A stretch of 64,000 bases of DNA from Williamsia sp. 1135 (lineage in GTDB: Bacteria; Actinomycetota; Actinomycetes; Mycobacteriales; Mycobacteriaceae), in NCBI RefSeq assembly GCF_002095395.1, contig NZ_MJEI01000103.1:1-64000 (forward strand), written 5' to 3'. The translations under genes were made by a program, and so were the position numbers. The notes under the pieces are model-generated. The model did no database searches, had not been told where the DNA came from, and saw only the letters and a program-made list of their open reading frames with translations. Below are positions 53,238 through 62,414 of this stretch, piece by piece. Positions within the stretch are counted from its first letter, which is position 1, and each line of letters begins with the position of its first letter.

Positions 53238-53675
53238 GTGCTCTACGCAGAGGATCTCGTCGAAGGTCACACGTACGAACTCGGTTCGTATCTCGTGACC
53301 CGAGACGAGATCCTCTCGTTTGCGCAGCAATGGGATCCGCAAGGCTTCCATACCGATACCGCCGTCGCAGAGGCCGGATACTTCGGTGAGGTCATCGCCA
53401 GCGGCATCCACACCCTTGCTGTCTTCCAGCGCCTCTCGGTGCTCGGTGCCTACAACCACTGGGCCGTCATCGCCGGGCGGACGTTGCGAGATGTGCAGTT
53501 CCGCAGCCCCGTCCGCTCGGGCCAAGAACTGACCGGCTCGTTGCAGGTCACGAAAGTCGACCTCGACAAGCCGGGTCGGGCCCTCGTGGTCACCGAAGGT
53601 GTACTCGCCACCGGAGACACCACCGTGCTGACGGCCGATCTCGACATGTACGTCCGTACGCGACCCGTCGCCTGA
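53238..53675 (+). CDS. MaoC-like hydratase
   Basis: A 145-residue hotdog protein with the MaoC/R-hydratase signature (ILSFAQQWDPQGFHTDTAVAEAGYFGEVIASGIHT): the Asp and His of the hydratase site are there. It likely hydrates an enoyl-CoA. GTG starts five bases after pntB, so it rides on that operon, which is unexpected. Confidence 0.88.
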   Translation: MLYAEDLVEGHTYELGSYLVTRDEILSFAQQWDPQGFHTDTAVAEAGYFGEVIASGIHTLAVFQRLSVLGAYNHWAVIAGRTLRDVQFRSPVRSGQELTGSLQVTKVDLDKPGRALVVTEGVLATGDTTVLTADLDMYVRTRPVA

Positions 53676-53693
53676 CGACTTCACCACCCAAAG

Positions 53694-53757
53694 TTCGCGC
53701 CACCTGCTGCGATACGCGCCGGGTACAACAGGAGCGAATCGCGGCAGGTGGCGCGAA
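53694..53757. terminator. Long hairpin between convergent genes
   Basis: Twenty-base arms (TTCGCGCCACCTGCTGCGAT and its complement, one mismatch) with a 24-base loop between the MaoC and acyl-CoA dehydrogenase stops. The long loop is unusual for a terminator. Confidence 0.55.
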
Positions 53758-53781
53758 TTCTGGGGTCGGGAACCAGTCGGA

Positions 53782-55557
53782 TCAGAGCCAGGCGGCCGGC
53801 GTGTCGAGGGTGGTTCGATCCAGGTTCGCCAGCAGGTCGAACTGCGGACCGGTCTTCGGCAACTCGTACCGATAGAAGTACTGCGCCGCTGCGCGTTTGC
53901 CGTCATAGAAGTCGCCGGTGCTCTCGCCGGCCGCCAGCAGCTGCTCCAGCCAGATCCAGGCGATCACCACGTGTCCTGTGGCTTCGAGATACACCGTCGA
54001 GTTCGCCAGGCTGACTGCGGGATCGCCTGCAGACCAGAGGGTTCCGGTGACCTCGACGAGGCGGTCGACGGCGGCGCGGAGCGTGCCGGCGTACTCAGGT
54101 TCGGCCGACTCGGCACGGTCGATCGTGGCGGAGATCGTCTCGACGAGAAGCTGCAGTCCGGCGCCGCCTTGCATGACGACCTTGCGACCGAGCAGGTCGA
54201 GACCATGAATCCCATGGGCGCCTTCGTGAATCGGGTTGAGGCGGTTGTCCCGGTAGAGCTGTTCGACGTCGAACTCTTTGGTGTAGCCGTATCCACCGAG
54301 GACCTGTATCGCGAGATTGTTGGCCTCGAGGCACCACTGCGACGGCCAGCTCTTCGCGATCGGGGTCAGCACGTCGAGCAGCAGGAGACGCTGTGCGGCG
54401 ACGGCCGGGTCGGTGGCGGTCTGCTGTTCGTCGACGAGCCGTGAACAGTAGAGCCCCAGCGCCAAAGCGCCTTCTACATAGGACTTCTGGGCTAGGAGCA
54501 TCCGCTTCACATCAGGGTGGGAGATGATCGCGACGGGTGCGGAGTTCGGGTCCTTGTTCGTCACCGGACGGCCCTGGGTTCGGGTCTTCGCATAGTCGAG
54601 CGATTGCAGGTATCCCGCGTAACCCAGTGAGGTGGCGAGGAATCCGACACCGATGCGGGCCTCGTTCATCATCTTGAACATGTAGCTCAGGCCGCGATGT
54701 TCATCGCCGACGAGGTAGCCGACAGCGCCGGACTCCGCCACCGGATGGTGTGTCCCGTCGCCGAAGTTCAGCAGGGTGTTGGTGGTGCCGCGGTTGCCCA
54801 TCTTGTGATTGAGCCCGACGAGTGCCACATCGTTGCGAGTGCCGTCGGCAAGGAACTTCGGCACCACGAACAAGGAGATCCCCTTGACGCCCGGACCGCC
54901 TCCCGGCGCTTTGGCGAGTACGAGATGCACGATGTTCTCGGACAATTCGTGATCCCCGCCGGAAATCCACATCTTGGTTCCGGTGATCCGGTAGGAACCG
55001 TCGGCAGCGGGCTCCGCCTTGGTGGTGATGTCGGCGAGCGACGACCCGGCCTGCGGCTCGGAGAGGCACATGGTCCCGAAGAACCGGCCCTCGAGCATCG
55101 GCTTCACCCAGGTGTCGACCTGCTCTGGAGTGCCGTACTCGACAAGGAGGTTGGCGTTCGCCATCGTGAGGAACGGGTACGACGCGGTCGCGGCGTTGGC
55201 CGCCTGGAACCAGGCCATGGCCGCACGGGCCACGACGGTGGGCAGTTGCATGCCACCCAGAGACTCGTCGAACTGGGCTGCGACGATTCCGGCCTTGCCG
55301 AACTCGTCCAGGGCGGCGCCCACCTCGTCGATGATCACGACCTTGCCGTCGCCACCCATCCGCGGCTCGTTCTGGTCGGACTTCTTGTTATGAGGGGCAA
55401 ATCGTTTGATCGCGATGTCGGCGCACAGGTCGAGGATTCCGTCGAACGTCTCTTTCGAGTGTTCGGTGTAGCGCTCGAAGGAGGTCAGTGAAGTGACGTC
55501 GAGCCACTCGTACAGCAGGAAGTCGAGGTCACGACGGGACAGCGGTGAGACGGCCAT
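53782..55557 (-). CDS. Long-form acyl-CoA dehydrogenase
   Basis: A 591-residue ACAD of the 60-kDa group (AcdA/DmdC-like). FAD/substrate motif CLSEPQAGSSLADITTKAE, KMWISGG, and the catalytic Glu in NPIHEGAHGIHGLDLLGRKV. It has an extra C-terminal helical domain. It introduces a trans-2 double bond into an acyl-CoA. It is divergent from a TetR gene with shared operators. Confidence 0.92.
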   Translation of the reverse strand: MAVSPLSRRDLDFLLYEWLDVTSLTSFERYTEHSKETFDGILDLCADIAIKRFAPHNKKSDQNEPRMGGDGKVVIIDEVGAALDEFGKAGIVAAQFDESLGGMQLPTVVARAAMAWFQAANAATASYPFLTMANANLLVEYGTPEQVDTWVKPMLEGRFFGTMCLSEPQAGSSLADITTKAEPAADGSYRITGTKMWISGGDHELSENIVHLVLAKAPGGGPGVKGISLFVVPKFLADGTRNDVALVGLNHKMGNRGTTNTLLNFGDGTHHPVAESGAVGYLVGDEHRGLSYMFKMMNEARIGVGFLATSLGYAGYLQSLDYAKTRTQGRPVTNKDPNSAPVAIISHPDVKRMLLAQKSYVEGALALGLYCSRLVDEQQTATDPAVAAQRLLLLDVLTPIAKSWPSQWCLEANNLAIQVLGGYGYTKEFDVEQLYRDNRLNPIHEGAHGIHGLDLLGRKVVMQGGAGLQLLVETISATIDRAESAEPEYAGTLRAAVDRLVEVTGTLWSAGDPAVSLANSTVYLEATGHVVIAWIWLEQLLAAGESTGDFYDGKRAAAQYFYRYELPKTGPQFDLLANLDRTTLDTPAAWL

Positions 55558-55594
55558 GGGTGTCCTTGCGGTTGAGCGGGCTCGAGCGGAGAAC

Positions 55595-55626
55595 TTAGCG
55601 CTCGCTTATATATGAGCGCTCGCTTA
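55595..55626. promoter_or_regulatory. Two TetR operators in the ACAD/TetR divergent region
   Basis: TTAGCGCTCGCTTA (55595-55608) and TGAGCGCTCGCTTA (55613-55626) are near-palindromes of TAAGCG-CT-CGCTTA type at an 18-base period. Confidence 0.65.
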
Positions 55627-55680
55627 GGATGCACTCTGCACCGATCTTCGTCAAGATTCCTGAATGCGGAAGGAGGCCAC

Positions 55681-56271
55681 ATGGTCCAGCAGGTGTCGGA
55701 CTCCGCGGCGGCAGAGCGGATCCGGCGCGCAGCCGTCGAGGCCTTCGCGGAGTCGGGGTACGGCGGCACCTCGACGCGGGAGATCACCAAACGTCTGGGC
55801 ATGAGCGCGACGGCGATGTATCCGCATTATCGGTCGAAGGAAGAGCTGCTGTTCGCGATCAGTCTCCAGGGTCATCGGGCCGCTCTGCAGGTACTCCAAG
55901 GGGCCGACGATCCGGCCGCTGACCATCTCGCGCGACTACGTGCGGTCGTCGCCGCCTTCGCCGGTTGGCAGGCCGAACAACGCCACGTGGCACGGGTCGT
56001 CCAGTACGAACTGCACGCGCTGACGCCCGAGCACTATCGGACCATCGTCGCGATCCGACGACAGACGACGGAGGTCATCGCCGGGATCGTGGATGGCGGC
56101 AAGAAGTCAGGGGAGTTCGAGATCGACGATCCCGACGACGTGGTGCTGGCGCTCTCATCGCTGTGCGTGGATGTCTGCCGCTGGTTTCCGTCGACCCGAC
56201 ATTGCGACCCTGAGCGACTCGCGAAGACGTATGCCGATCTCGCGGAGCGGATGGTGGTGGGAGCTCGGTAG
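55681..56271 (+). CDS. TetR-family regulator of the acyl-CoA dehydrogenase
   Basis: A 196-residue TetR protein with the helix-turn-helix GGTSTREITKRLGMSATAMYPHYRSKEELLFAI and a C-terminal ligand domain of the TetR_C_33 kind (VVQYELHALTPEHYRTIVAIRR). A strong GAAGGAGG precedes ATG 55681. Acyl-CoA release is a likely signal. Confidence 0.9.
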   Translation: MVQQVSDSAAAERIRRAAVEAFAESGYGGTSTREITKRLGMSATAMYPHYRSKEELLFAISLQGHRAALQVLQGADDPAADHLARLRAVVAAFAGWQAEQRHVARVVQYELHALTPEHYRTIVAIRRQTTEVIAGIVDGGKKSGEFEIDDPDDVVLALSSLCVDVCRWFPSTRHCDPERLAKTYADLAERMVVGAR

Positions 56272-56323
56272 ACCGCCGGTGTCGTAGGAAGTGGCTACTG
56301 ATCAGGGCTTTGGACCGCTGACG

Positions 56324-56836
56324 TCAGTCGTGTGAGAGCTCGTCGATGCAGACGGTGATGGCCAGGATGAACGCCTGATCTTCGTTTGCGTTGATCTCGA
56401 CGCCGTAGGTGTCGCGGAGTCGGAACCACTTCTTGGAGACCGTCGCCACGGTGTGGCCGTCGCGCTCGATGTCGTATTCGTGGTCGACGAAGTTTCCCTT
56501 CGCCTTCAGGTCCGGTCCCGAGTCGGGGTTGATCGTGTACCGGTCCCGGATCCCGATGAGAGCCTTGTGCACCGTGGCCTCGGAGCTGCCGCGCTGGATG
56601 TGCATCTTGTCGCGGACGCTGAGTTTGCGCTCCTGGATCTTGGCGAGTTCAGCGCCTCTGCTGTCTTCGAGGATGAACGTCTCGCGGAATCGAACAGCTT
56701 TGCCGTTGACCTTGAACACTTTCTGGCCGGCACTGTTCTCGATCCAGTAGTCGTCCCCGATGGAGAGAAGCTTCTCGCGCATCTGGTACTTGATCGGCGC
56801 GGGGACGTCGTTGCGTGATCGGTTGAAGAGGCCCAT
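56324..56836 (-). CDS. LURP-one-related protein
   Basis: A 170-residue beta-barrel protein of the LOR/tubby-like fold (YQMREKLLSIGDDYWIENSAGQKVFKVNGKAVRFRETF, GNFVDHEYDIERDGHTVATVSKKWF). Function is unknown in bacteria; lipid binding has been proposed. ATG 56836 is used because MGLFNR is a typical start. Confidence 0.87.
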   Translation of the reverse strand: MGLFNRSRNDVPAPIKYQMREKLLSIGDDYWIENSAGQKVFKVNGKAVRFRETFILEDSRGAELAKIQERKLSVRDKMHIQRGSSEATVHKALIGIRDRYTINPDSGPDLKAKGNFVDHEYDIERDGHTVATVSKKWFRLRDTYGVEINANEDQAFILAITVCIDELSHD

Positions 56837-57016
56837 GGATGTGATGCTGCCCGCGGCGGCCTCGACGCGCATCACCTCGGACGAATGAGTGCCCGCTGGG
56901 TGAGTGTGGAGGTGGGGGAGGGTCTTGGGGATCGGCCGACGCACCCGTAACCGGTGTTATCGAGCTGAGACCTCTTCAGTGCGGACCTGTAGCTCCAGTC
57001 GGATACTGTTACGCCA

Positions 57017-57979
57017 GTGACTCAAGTTGCGCGTGTGACGCGTGTGAATAGGACGCTCGTGGCTGCGGCGGCGGCCATCGGGATGTCGACTGGTGCCGTG
57101 GCATTGATCCCGACGGTGATGAACCCGGCGTCGTCGGCCGTGGCGCCGACGGTCTCCGAGGCCGACCTCACGAGCATGTTCAATGCCGCCCAGGGCGAGT
57201 TCGGTCGCGGCAACGCAACGGCCGGCCTGAGCAAACTGCGCACCCTCCTCGCCGCCAATCCTCGCGACACCGACGCACTTGCCCTGCAGGCATTGTGGTC
57301 CGACTACTGCGCCGACAGGAAAGCGACGCAGGCGGCGCTGGCGTCACTCGACAACCTTGACCGAACGCTGGCCCAGCGGGTCAGGAACTCGATCTCCGCC
57401 ATCGACGCAGGCGTGCGGATCGGCCCCGACCCCGTGCCGCGGTACTACCCGCAGACCACCGGCATCGTGGTCCTCGGTGCAGGACTCCGGCCCGACGGAG
57501 CGCCCACCGACGAGACGGCGAGCCGGCTGTTCGCCGCCTGGACGCAGGCGATCGTGGCCTACCAATCCCCGATCATCATCTCGGCGGGCGGCTCGCACCA
57601 AGGCCGAACCGAGGCCACCGTGATGCGCGACTGGCTGGTTGCGCATGCGCTTCCGGCCACGCGGATACACCTCGAAACGCGCGCCCAGAGCCTGCCGCAG
57701 CATGCCTCGCTGACGGCGGAAACAGTACGCGGATTACGCGTGCGGGAGGTCGTCCTGGTGACCTCGCCCGACGAGATACGGCGGGCGGCCAGCGACTTCT
57801 TGATCGCAGGAGTCCCGGTGGTCGGTGCGACCACCTCGACCCGCAATCTGGTGACCAACGCTGCACCGCCGTCGAAGGTGAACCAGAAGTCGTTCTACCT
57901 GGACGCTACCCAGGTCGTGGGCATACCAGCCCAGCGCGGCGGGGTTGCGCCACGGGCCTTCATCGCGCCGGCTGCCTGA
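57017..57979 (+). CDS. Exported YdcF/DUF218-family protein
   Basis: A 320-residue protein with a signal peptide (LVAAAAAIGMSTGAVALIPTVM), a helical repeat-like N-terminal part (residues ~50-135), and a DUF218 domain starting TTGIVVLGAGLRPDG with SAGGSHQGRTEA and LETRAQSLPQHA. The enzymatic role is unknown; ElyC-like members affect envelope sugar carriers. Confidence 0.85.
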   Translation: MTQVARVTRVNRTLVAAAAAIGMSTGAVALIPTVMNPASSAVAPTVSEADLTSMFNAAQGEFGRGNATAGLSKLRTLLAANPRDTDALALQALWSDYCADRKATQAALASLDNLDRTLAQRVRNSISAIDAGVRIGPDPVPRYYPQTTGIVVLGAGLRPDGAPTDETASRLFAAWTQAIVAYQSPIIISAGGSHQGRTEATVMRDWLVAHALPATRIHLETRAQSLPQHASLTAETVRGLRVREVVLVTSPDEIRRAASDFLIAGVPVVGATTSTRNLVTNAAPPSKVNQKSFYLDATQVVGIPAQRGGVAPRAFIAPAA

Positions 57980-57993
57980 TCGGCGCAGCCGTC

Positions 57994-58737
57994 TCAGACG
58001 GCGGGCACCGACCGGAAGTGACTGATGATGCGGCCCTCCGCGTAAACGTGGAATGCAAGCCCGGGAGGCTGGGTTTCGTTGACGACATCGGAACCCTCGA
58101 ACGGCAGATTGAGCGTCGATGACACCCCGGGGGCCAGGCACAGCGGCCGCCCTGCGAATGCGGTGACCGCGCCGGTGTGGGCATGTCCGCACAGGAACGC
58201 GACGATGTTCGGGTGCTTGTCGACCAGCGCGATGAGCCGTTCTTCACCCGACTGCCGGATGGTGTCCATGAACGGCATCTGCACCGTGACCGGTGGATGG
58301 TGGAACGCCACGAACACCGGAATGTGCGACCCTGCCCCCGCGATCTGCGCATCCATCCAGGTGAGGGTGTCGTCATCGAGACGGCCCTCGTTCTGGCCGG
58401 GGATCGAGCTGTCACACATCAGGAACAGCGCGCCCGCGATCATCTGTGAATGGTTGAGCGGACCGGTCTCGGTGGTCCCGCGCAGGAGCGCGTGCCCGAA
58501 CTCGCCGCGGACGTCGTGGTTGCCGGGCAGTACCAGCATCGGCAGCGGGGTGATCAGGGTCGCCGCGGCTTCCTCGTACTCGCTCTGGCGGCCGTCGTCG
58601 GCGATGTCGCCAGTGACGACCAGCGCGTCGATGCCGTCGGCCCGGCGGTTGATGTAGTCCAGGACCGAGGTGACCCGATCGCGTCCGCCGGCGGTGCCGT
58701 TGAAATGCAGATCGCTGATGTGCGCGACGACGAGCAC
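57994..58737 (-). CDS. CpdA-like metallophosphoesterase
   Basis: A 247-residue calcineurin-like phosphoesterase with all metal motifs: DLH (residue ~9), GDIAD, PGNHD, FHHPP and GHAHTG. It may hydrolyse cyclic nucleotides or other phosphodiesters. It is tail to tail with the YdcF-like gene. Confidence 0.9.
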   Translation of the reverse strand: MLVVAHISDLHFNGTAGGRDRVTSVLDYINRRADGIDALVVTGDIADDGRQSEYEEAAATLITPLPMLVLPGNHDVRGEFGHALLRGTTETGPLNHSQMIAGALFLMCDSSIPGQNEGRLDDDTLTWMDAQIAGAGSHIPVFVAFHHPPVTVQMPFMDTIRQSGEERLIALVDKHPNIVAFLCGHAHTGAVTAFAGRPLCLAPGVSSTLNLPFEGSDVVNETQPPGLAFHVYAEGRIISHFRSVPAV

Positions 58738-58922
58738 GTGCTCTCCTCCAAGTCTTGTGGTCCAGCTTGAACGTGTGCTCCTGGGCCTGCTCCGGCTCCG
58801 CCTTCGTTCGGCTCGAGTCCGGCTCCGGCCACGCCATCGTGTCGGCTGGGCAACGCTCTGACTGCTACCTGTCTACGACCGTAACGTTTGGTCCCGCGCA
58901 GGTCACATTCTCCCGGCGATAC

Positions 58923-61283
58923 TCACAGGTCACCGGGCAGCTTGTCCCGGCGGATACCCCGCCACGACGGGTGACGCAGATGACCTGCTGTGGTCCAGTC
59001 CATGAATCTCACATCGGCGACCAACTTCGGCAGCACCCAGACCGCGTCGGCCGAGACCTTGCGGTCGAGGGTGTCCAGGAAGGGGGAGGTCTTACGACGC
59101 AGGGGCTCCAGTTCGGTCATCAGGGCATCGAGCTGGCTGTCGCTGAAACCCGTCCCGACGCGCCCCACGTAGCGAAGCCCGGTCTCCTCGGGCAGCCCCA
59201 TCAGCAACGACCCGATGCGGGCGCCGCGGCCCCCTTTGCCCGGACGCCACCCGCCGATCACGACCTCGATGTCGCTCCAGTTCTTCTGCTTGAGCCACGT
59301 CTTCGATCGCCTGCCCTGCTGGTAGGTGGAATCGCGGCGCTTGGCGATCACGCCCTCCCAGCCGCGATCGCGGCTCGTGGCGATGGCAACCGACCCCGGC
59401 CCGTCGAGCAGGGGTGGGAGTTGGACGAGATCGGAACGAAAGGCCTTGGCGATCTCTTCCAGCAGTCCCCGCCGGTCCTCCCACGTGAGCTTCAGCAGTG
59501 ACGACCCGTTGAGGTAGAGAATGTCGAAGAGCAGCAGTTTGACGTCCACATCCCCGATCTCGCTGCGGCCGGCGAGACGGGTGAAATTGGTCCGGCCCTG
59601 GTCGTCGAAGGCCACGACCTCGCCGTCCAGCACCACATCGAGCAGGCCCAGGTCGTCGCCGATGGTGCGCAGTGACGGGAAGTCCTTGGTCATGTCGATG
59701 CCGGACCGAGACGTCAGCCGGAGCTTGCCGTCGATGTAGCGCAACAGGATTCGATATCCGTCCCACTTGCCTTCGAATGCCCATGTGTCGCCGGTCAGTT
59801 TCTCGATCGACTCGTCGGTGGCCAGCATCGGTCGCGGGTCCCGCAGGCTGTCGGGCACGATCGGGCGCGGCTCGTCGGACATCAGGTGCGCCAGCCAGTT
59901 CTTGTCGCCGGTCTTGATCAGGGCATACCGGCCCTGGATACGCTCCCCGTGCAACCGCACGATGATCTCTTTGTCGCGCCACTTCTCGGTCTCGTAGGTG
60001 CCCCGGTCCCAGATCTCGACATGGCCACCGCCGTACTCCCCGGCGGGGATGTCACCCTCGAAGTCGCCGTAGTCGATCGGGTGGTCTTCGGTCTGGACGG
60101 CGAGGCGGTTCTTGTCCCCTTCGAGCGGCAGGTTCTTGGGTACCGCCCACGACACCAGCACCCCGTTGCGTTCGAGCCGGAAGTCGTAGTGCAGCCGGCG
60201 CGCGTGGTGTTCCTGGATCACGAACATCGGGCCTTCGGCGCGATCGTCGTCGGACCTGCTGTCCGCTTTTCTCGTGTTACCGAACGGCTCCGGGGTCTTG
60301 CTCTCGTCCCGCTTGCGGCGGTACTCGCCGAGGTCGACAACGTCGGTGTCTGCGGCTGTCGTGGGCTGGGGGATCGGGGCCGAGCCGGTGGCGGACACAT
60401 CCTCCAGTCCGATGAGCAGATCGCCGAACTCGTCGAGTCTGGCCGCCATCTCGTCGAACATGATGTGCCGGATCTGTTTGTCTTCCAATTCTTCCCACGC
60501 GCGGGGCGCAGCGACCCGGGGCTCGTCGCGGCCACGCATCGAATACGGGGCGAGCGTTGTCTTCGACGCGCTGTTCTGGCTCCAGTCGACGAAGACGCGG
60601 CCACCGCGCACCGACTTCGTCATCTGCGCGGTCACCAGGTCAGGGCTTTCCGACTGCAGCTGGTTCGCGATCTGCTTGGCGACCTTGCGTGCCGAGTCGG
60701 CGGAGATCGGGGCGTCGAGCCGGAAGTAGACGTGAATGCCTTTGGAGCCGCTCGTCACCGGGAAGCTGCGCAACCCGATCCCGTCGAGCATCTCCCTGAT
60801 GCGCAATGCGACACTCGCGCACTGGGACAGGGTGACGTCGGGTCCGGGGTCGAGATCGAGGACGACGCGGTCGGTCATCCGATCCTGTTTGTACGACACG
60901 CCTGCAGCGTCCGAGCCGAGCGTCCACTGCGGGACGTGTAGTTCGAGCGCAGCCTGCTGGGCCAGCCAGACGAGCTCGGCGCGCGACGAGAGAACCGGGT
61001 AGACGACGCTTCGGTCGCTGTGTTCGAGCTGCACCCGGCCCACCCATTCCGGGGCGTGGCCCGGCAGGTTCTTTTCGAAGAACGGGGTGCCCTCGACCCC
61101 GTCGGGCCAGCGTTTACGGGTCACCGGCCGGTCACGGATATGCGGCAACATCACGTCGGAGATCTCGCTGTAGTACTCGATGACCTGTGCCTTGATGGTC
61201 CCCGTTGCGGGGTAAAGCACCTTGTCGAGGTGGGTCACCGAGATGGTGTGCCCGTCGACGTCGAGGCTGTTGCGGCTGGGCAT
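58923..61283 (-). CDS. ligD: ATP-dependent DNA ligase LigD (polymerase-nuclease-ligase)
   Basis: A 786-residue end-joining enzyme. Domain order is polymerase (residues ~1-300, VVLDLDPGPDVT), 3'-phosphoesterase (~390-520, FVIQEHHARRLHYDFRLERNGVLVSWAVPKN) and ligase (~530-786, lysine nucleophile in FEGKWDGYR). The order matches mycobacterial LigD. ATG 61283 is chosen because MPSRNSLDVDGH begins the polymerase domain. It is divergent from ku. Confidence 0.93.
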   Translation of the reverse strand: MPSRNSLDVDGHTISVTHLDKVLYPATGTIKAQVIEYYSEISDVMLPHIRDRPVTRKRWPDGVEGTPFFEKNLPGHAPEWVGRVQLEHSDRSVVYPVLSSRAELVWLAQQAALELHVPQWTLGSDAAGVSYKQDRMTDRVVLDLDPGPDVTLSQCASVALRIREMLDGIGLRSFPVTSGSKGIHVYFRLDAPISADSARKVAKQIANQLQSESPDLVTAQMTKSVRGGRVFVDWSQNSASKTTLAPYSMRGRDEPRVAAPRAWEELEDKQIRHIMFDEMAARLDEFGDLLIGLEDVSATGSAPIPQPTTAADTDVVDLGEYRRKRDESKTPEPFGNTRKADSRSDDDRAEGPMFVIQEHHARRLHYDFRLERNGVLVSWAVPKNLPLEGDKNRLAVQTEDHPIDYGDFEGDIPAGEYGGGHVEIWDRGTYETEKWRDKEIIVRLHGERIQGRYALIKTGDKNWLAHLMSDEPRPIVPDSLRDPRPMLATDESIEKLTGDTWAFEGKWDGYRILLRYIDGKLRLTSRSGIDMTKDFPSLRTIGDDLGLLDVVLDGEVVAFDDQGRTNFTRLAGRSEIGDVDVKLLLFDILYLNGSSLLKLTWEDRRGLLEEIAKAFRSDLVQLPPLLDGPGSVAIATSRDRGWEGVIAKRRDSTYQQGRRSKTWLKQKNWSDIEVVIGGWRPGKGGRGARIGSLLMGLPEETGLRYVGRVGTGFSDSQLDALMTELEPLRRKTSPFLDTLDRKVSADAVWVLPKLVADVRFMDWTTAGHLRHPSWRGIRRDKLPGDL

Positions 61284-61344
61284 GACCCGACTTTTCCCGC
61301 GCCAGGGGGCTGCGTCAAATGGCCGATACCTGCACAATGACGAT

Positions 61345-62277
61345 ATGCGTTCGATTTGGAAGGGCGATCTGAGCTTTGGCCTGGTCAATGTGCCGGTCAA
61401 GGTGTACTCGGCGACCGAGAGTCATGACCGGAAGTCGCATCAGGTCGATTCGAAGGACGGTACCCGGATCCGGTACCGCAAGGTCCGTGAGGGAACGGAC
61501 GACGAGGTCGAGTTCTCATCCATCGCCAACGCCTACGAGAGCGAGACCGGCGAGACCGTGGTCCTGACCAAGGACGACCTCTCCGAGTTGCCCGTGCAAC
61601 GCAGCCCCGAGATCTCGATCACCGACTTCGTGCCGGTCGATCAAGTCGATCCCATCTTCTTCGACAAGCCGTACTACCTCGAGCCCGCGAGCAAATCGCC
61701 CAAGGCGTATGCGCTGATGCGAGAGGCGCTGCAGGAGACCGACCGACTGGCCATCGCCACGTTCACACTCCGCAACCGCACCCGACTGGCTGCTCTGCGG
61801 GTCGTCGGCAACGTCCTGACCCTGCAGACCCTGCTGTGGCCCGACGAGGTGCGGGAGGCGGCCTTCCCCTCGCTCGACGAGTCCCCGGACCTCAAGCCCC
61901 AGGAACTGAAGATGGCTGCCTCGCTCATCGAATCGATGTCGGGCGACTTCGACCCCCAGCAGTACGAGGACACCTACCAATTGGAGCTGAGCAAGCTCAT
62001 CGAGGCGAAGGCCGAGGGCACCGAGGCGTTCAGCGCACCGGAGAAAGCCGACGATGACGATGACGACTCGGAGGTCGCGGACCTGCTGGCCGCGTTGCGT
62101 GCTTCGGTGAAAGACCGGGGAGGATCTGCGTCCGCAGACTCCGAGGAGGACGAGGACGAGGACGCGCCGAAGAAGGCGCCCGCGAAGAAGGCGGCCGCCA
62201 AGAAGGCCCCCGCCAAGAAGGCGGCAGCCAAGAAAGCACCTGCCAAGAAGGCCCCTGCCAAACGCAAGGCCGGCTGA
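61345..62277 (+). CDS. ku: End-joining protein Ku
   Basis: A 310-residue Ku protein. The core (MRSIWKGDLSFGLVNVPVKVYSATE through FDPQQYEDTYQLELSKLIEAK) is ~250 residues. An acidic patch (EEDEDEDAP) is followed by a Lys/Ala/Pro tail with repeated KKAPAKKAAA units, like histone H1. The tail probably aids DNA threading. It recruits LigD to broken ends. Confidence 0.94.
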   Translation: MRSIWKGDLSFGLVNVPVKVYSATESHDRKSHQVDSKDGTRIRYRKVREGTDDEVEFSSIANAYESETGETVVLTKDDLSELPVQRSPEISITDFVPVDQVDPIFFDKPYYLEPASKSPKAYALMREALQETDRLAIATFTLRNRTRLAALRVVGNVLTLQTLLWPDEVREAAFPSLDESPDLKPQELKMAASLIESMSGDFDPQQYEDTYQLELSKLIEAKAEGTEAFSAPEKADDDDDDSEVADLLAALRASVKDRGGSASADSEEDEDEDAPKKAPAKKAAAKKAPAKKAAAKKAPAKKAPAKRKAG

Positions 62278-62414
62278 ACGCCCTCCATTTCCGACGGTCT
62301 GCGCTGCCCGACATCGGCGCGCTCTGGCAATCTGGACACATCACACGCAAAGCAGTAGGACCAGACCTCGGCGACGTCGCAGCGGCGCCGGTAGACGCCC
62401 GTACCCGCAGACGG

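Noticed and set aside
62160-62274. Repeats at the end of ku as a tandem DNA array
   Set aside because: They encode the Lys/Ala/Pro tail in frame and are explained by the protein.
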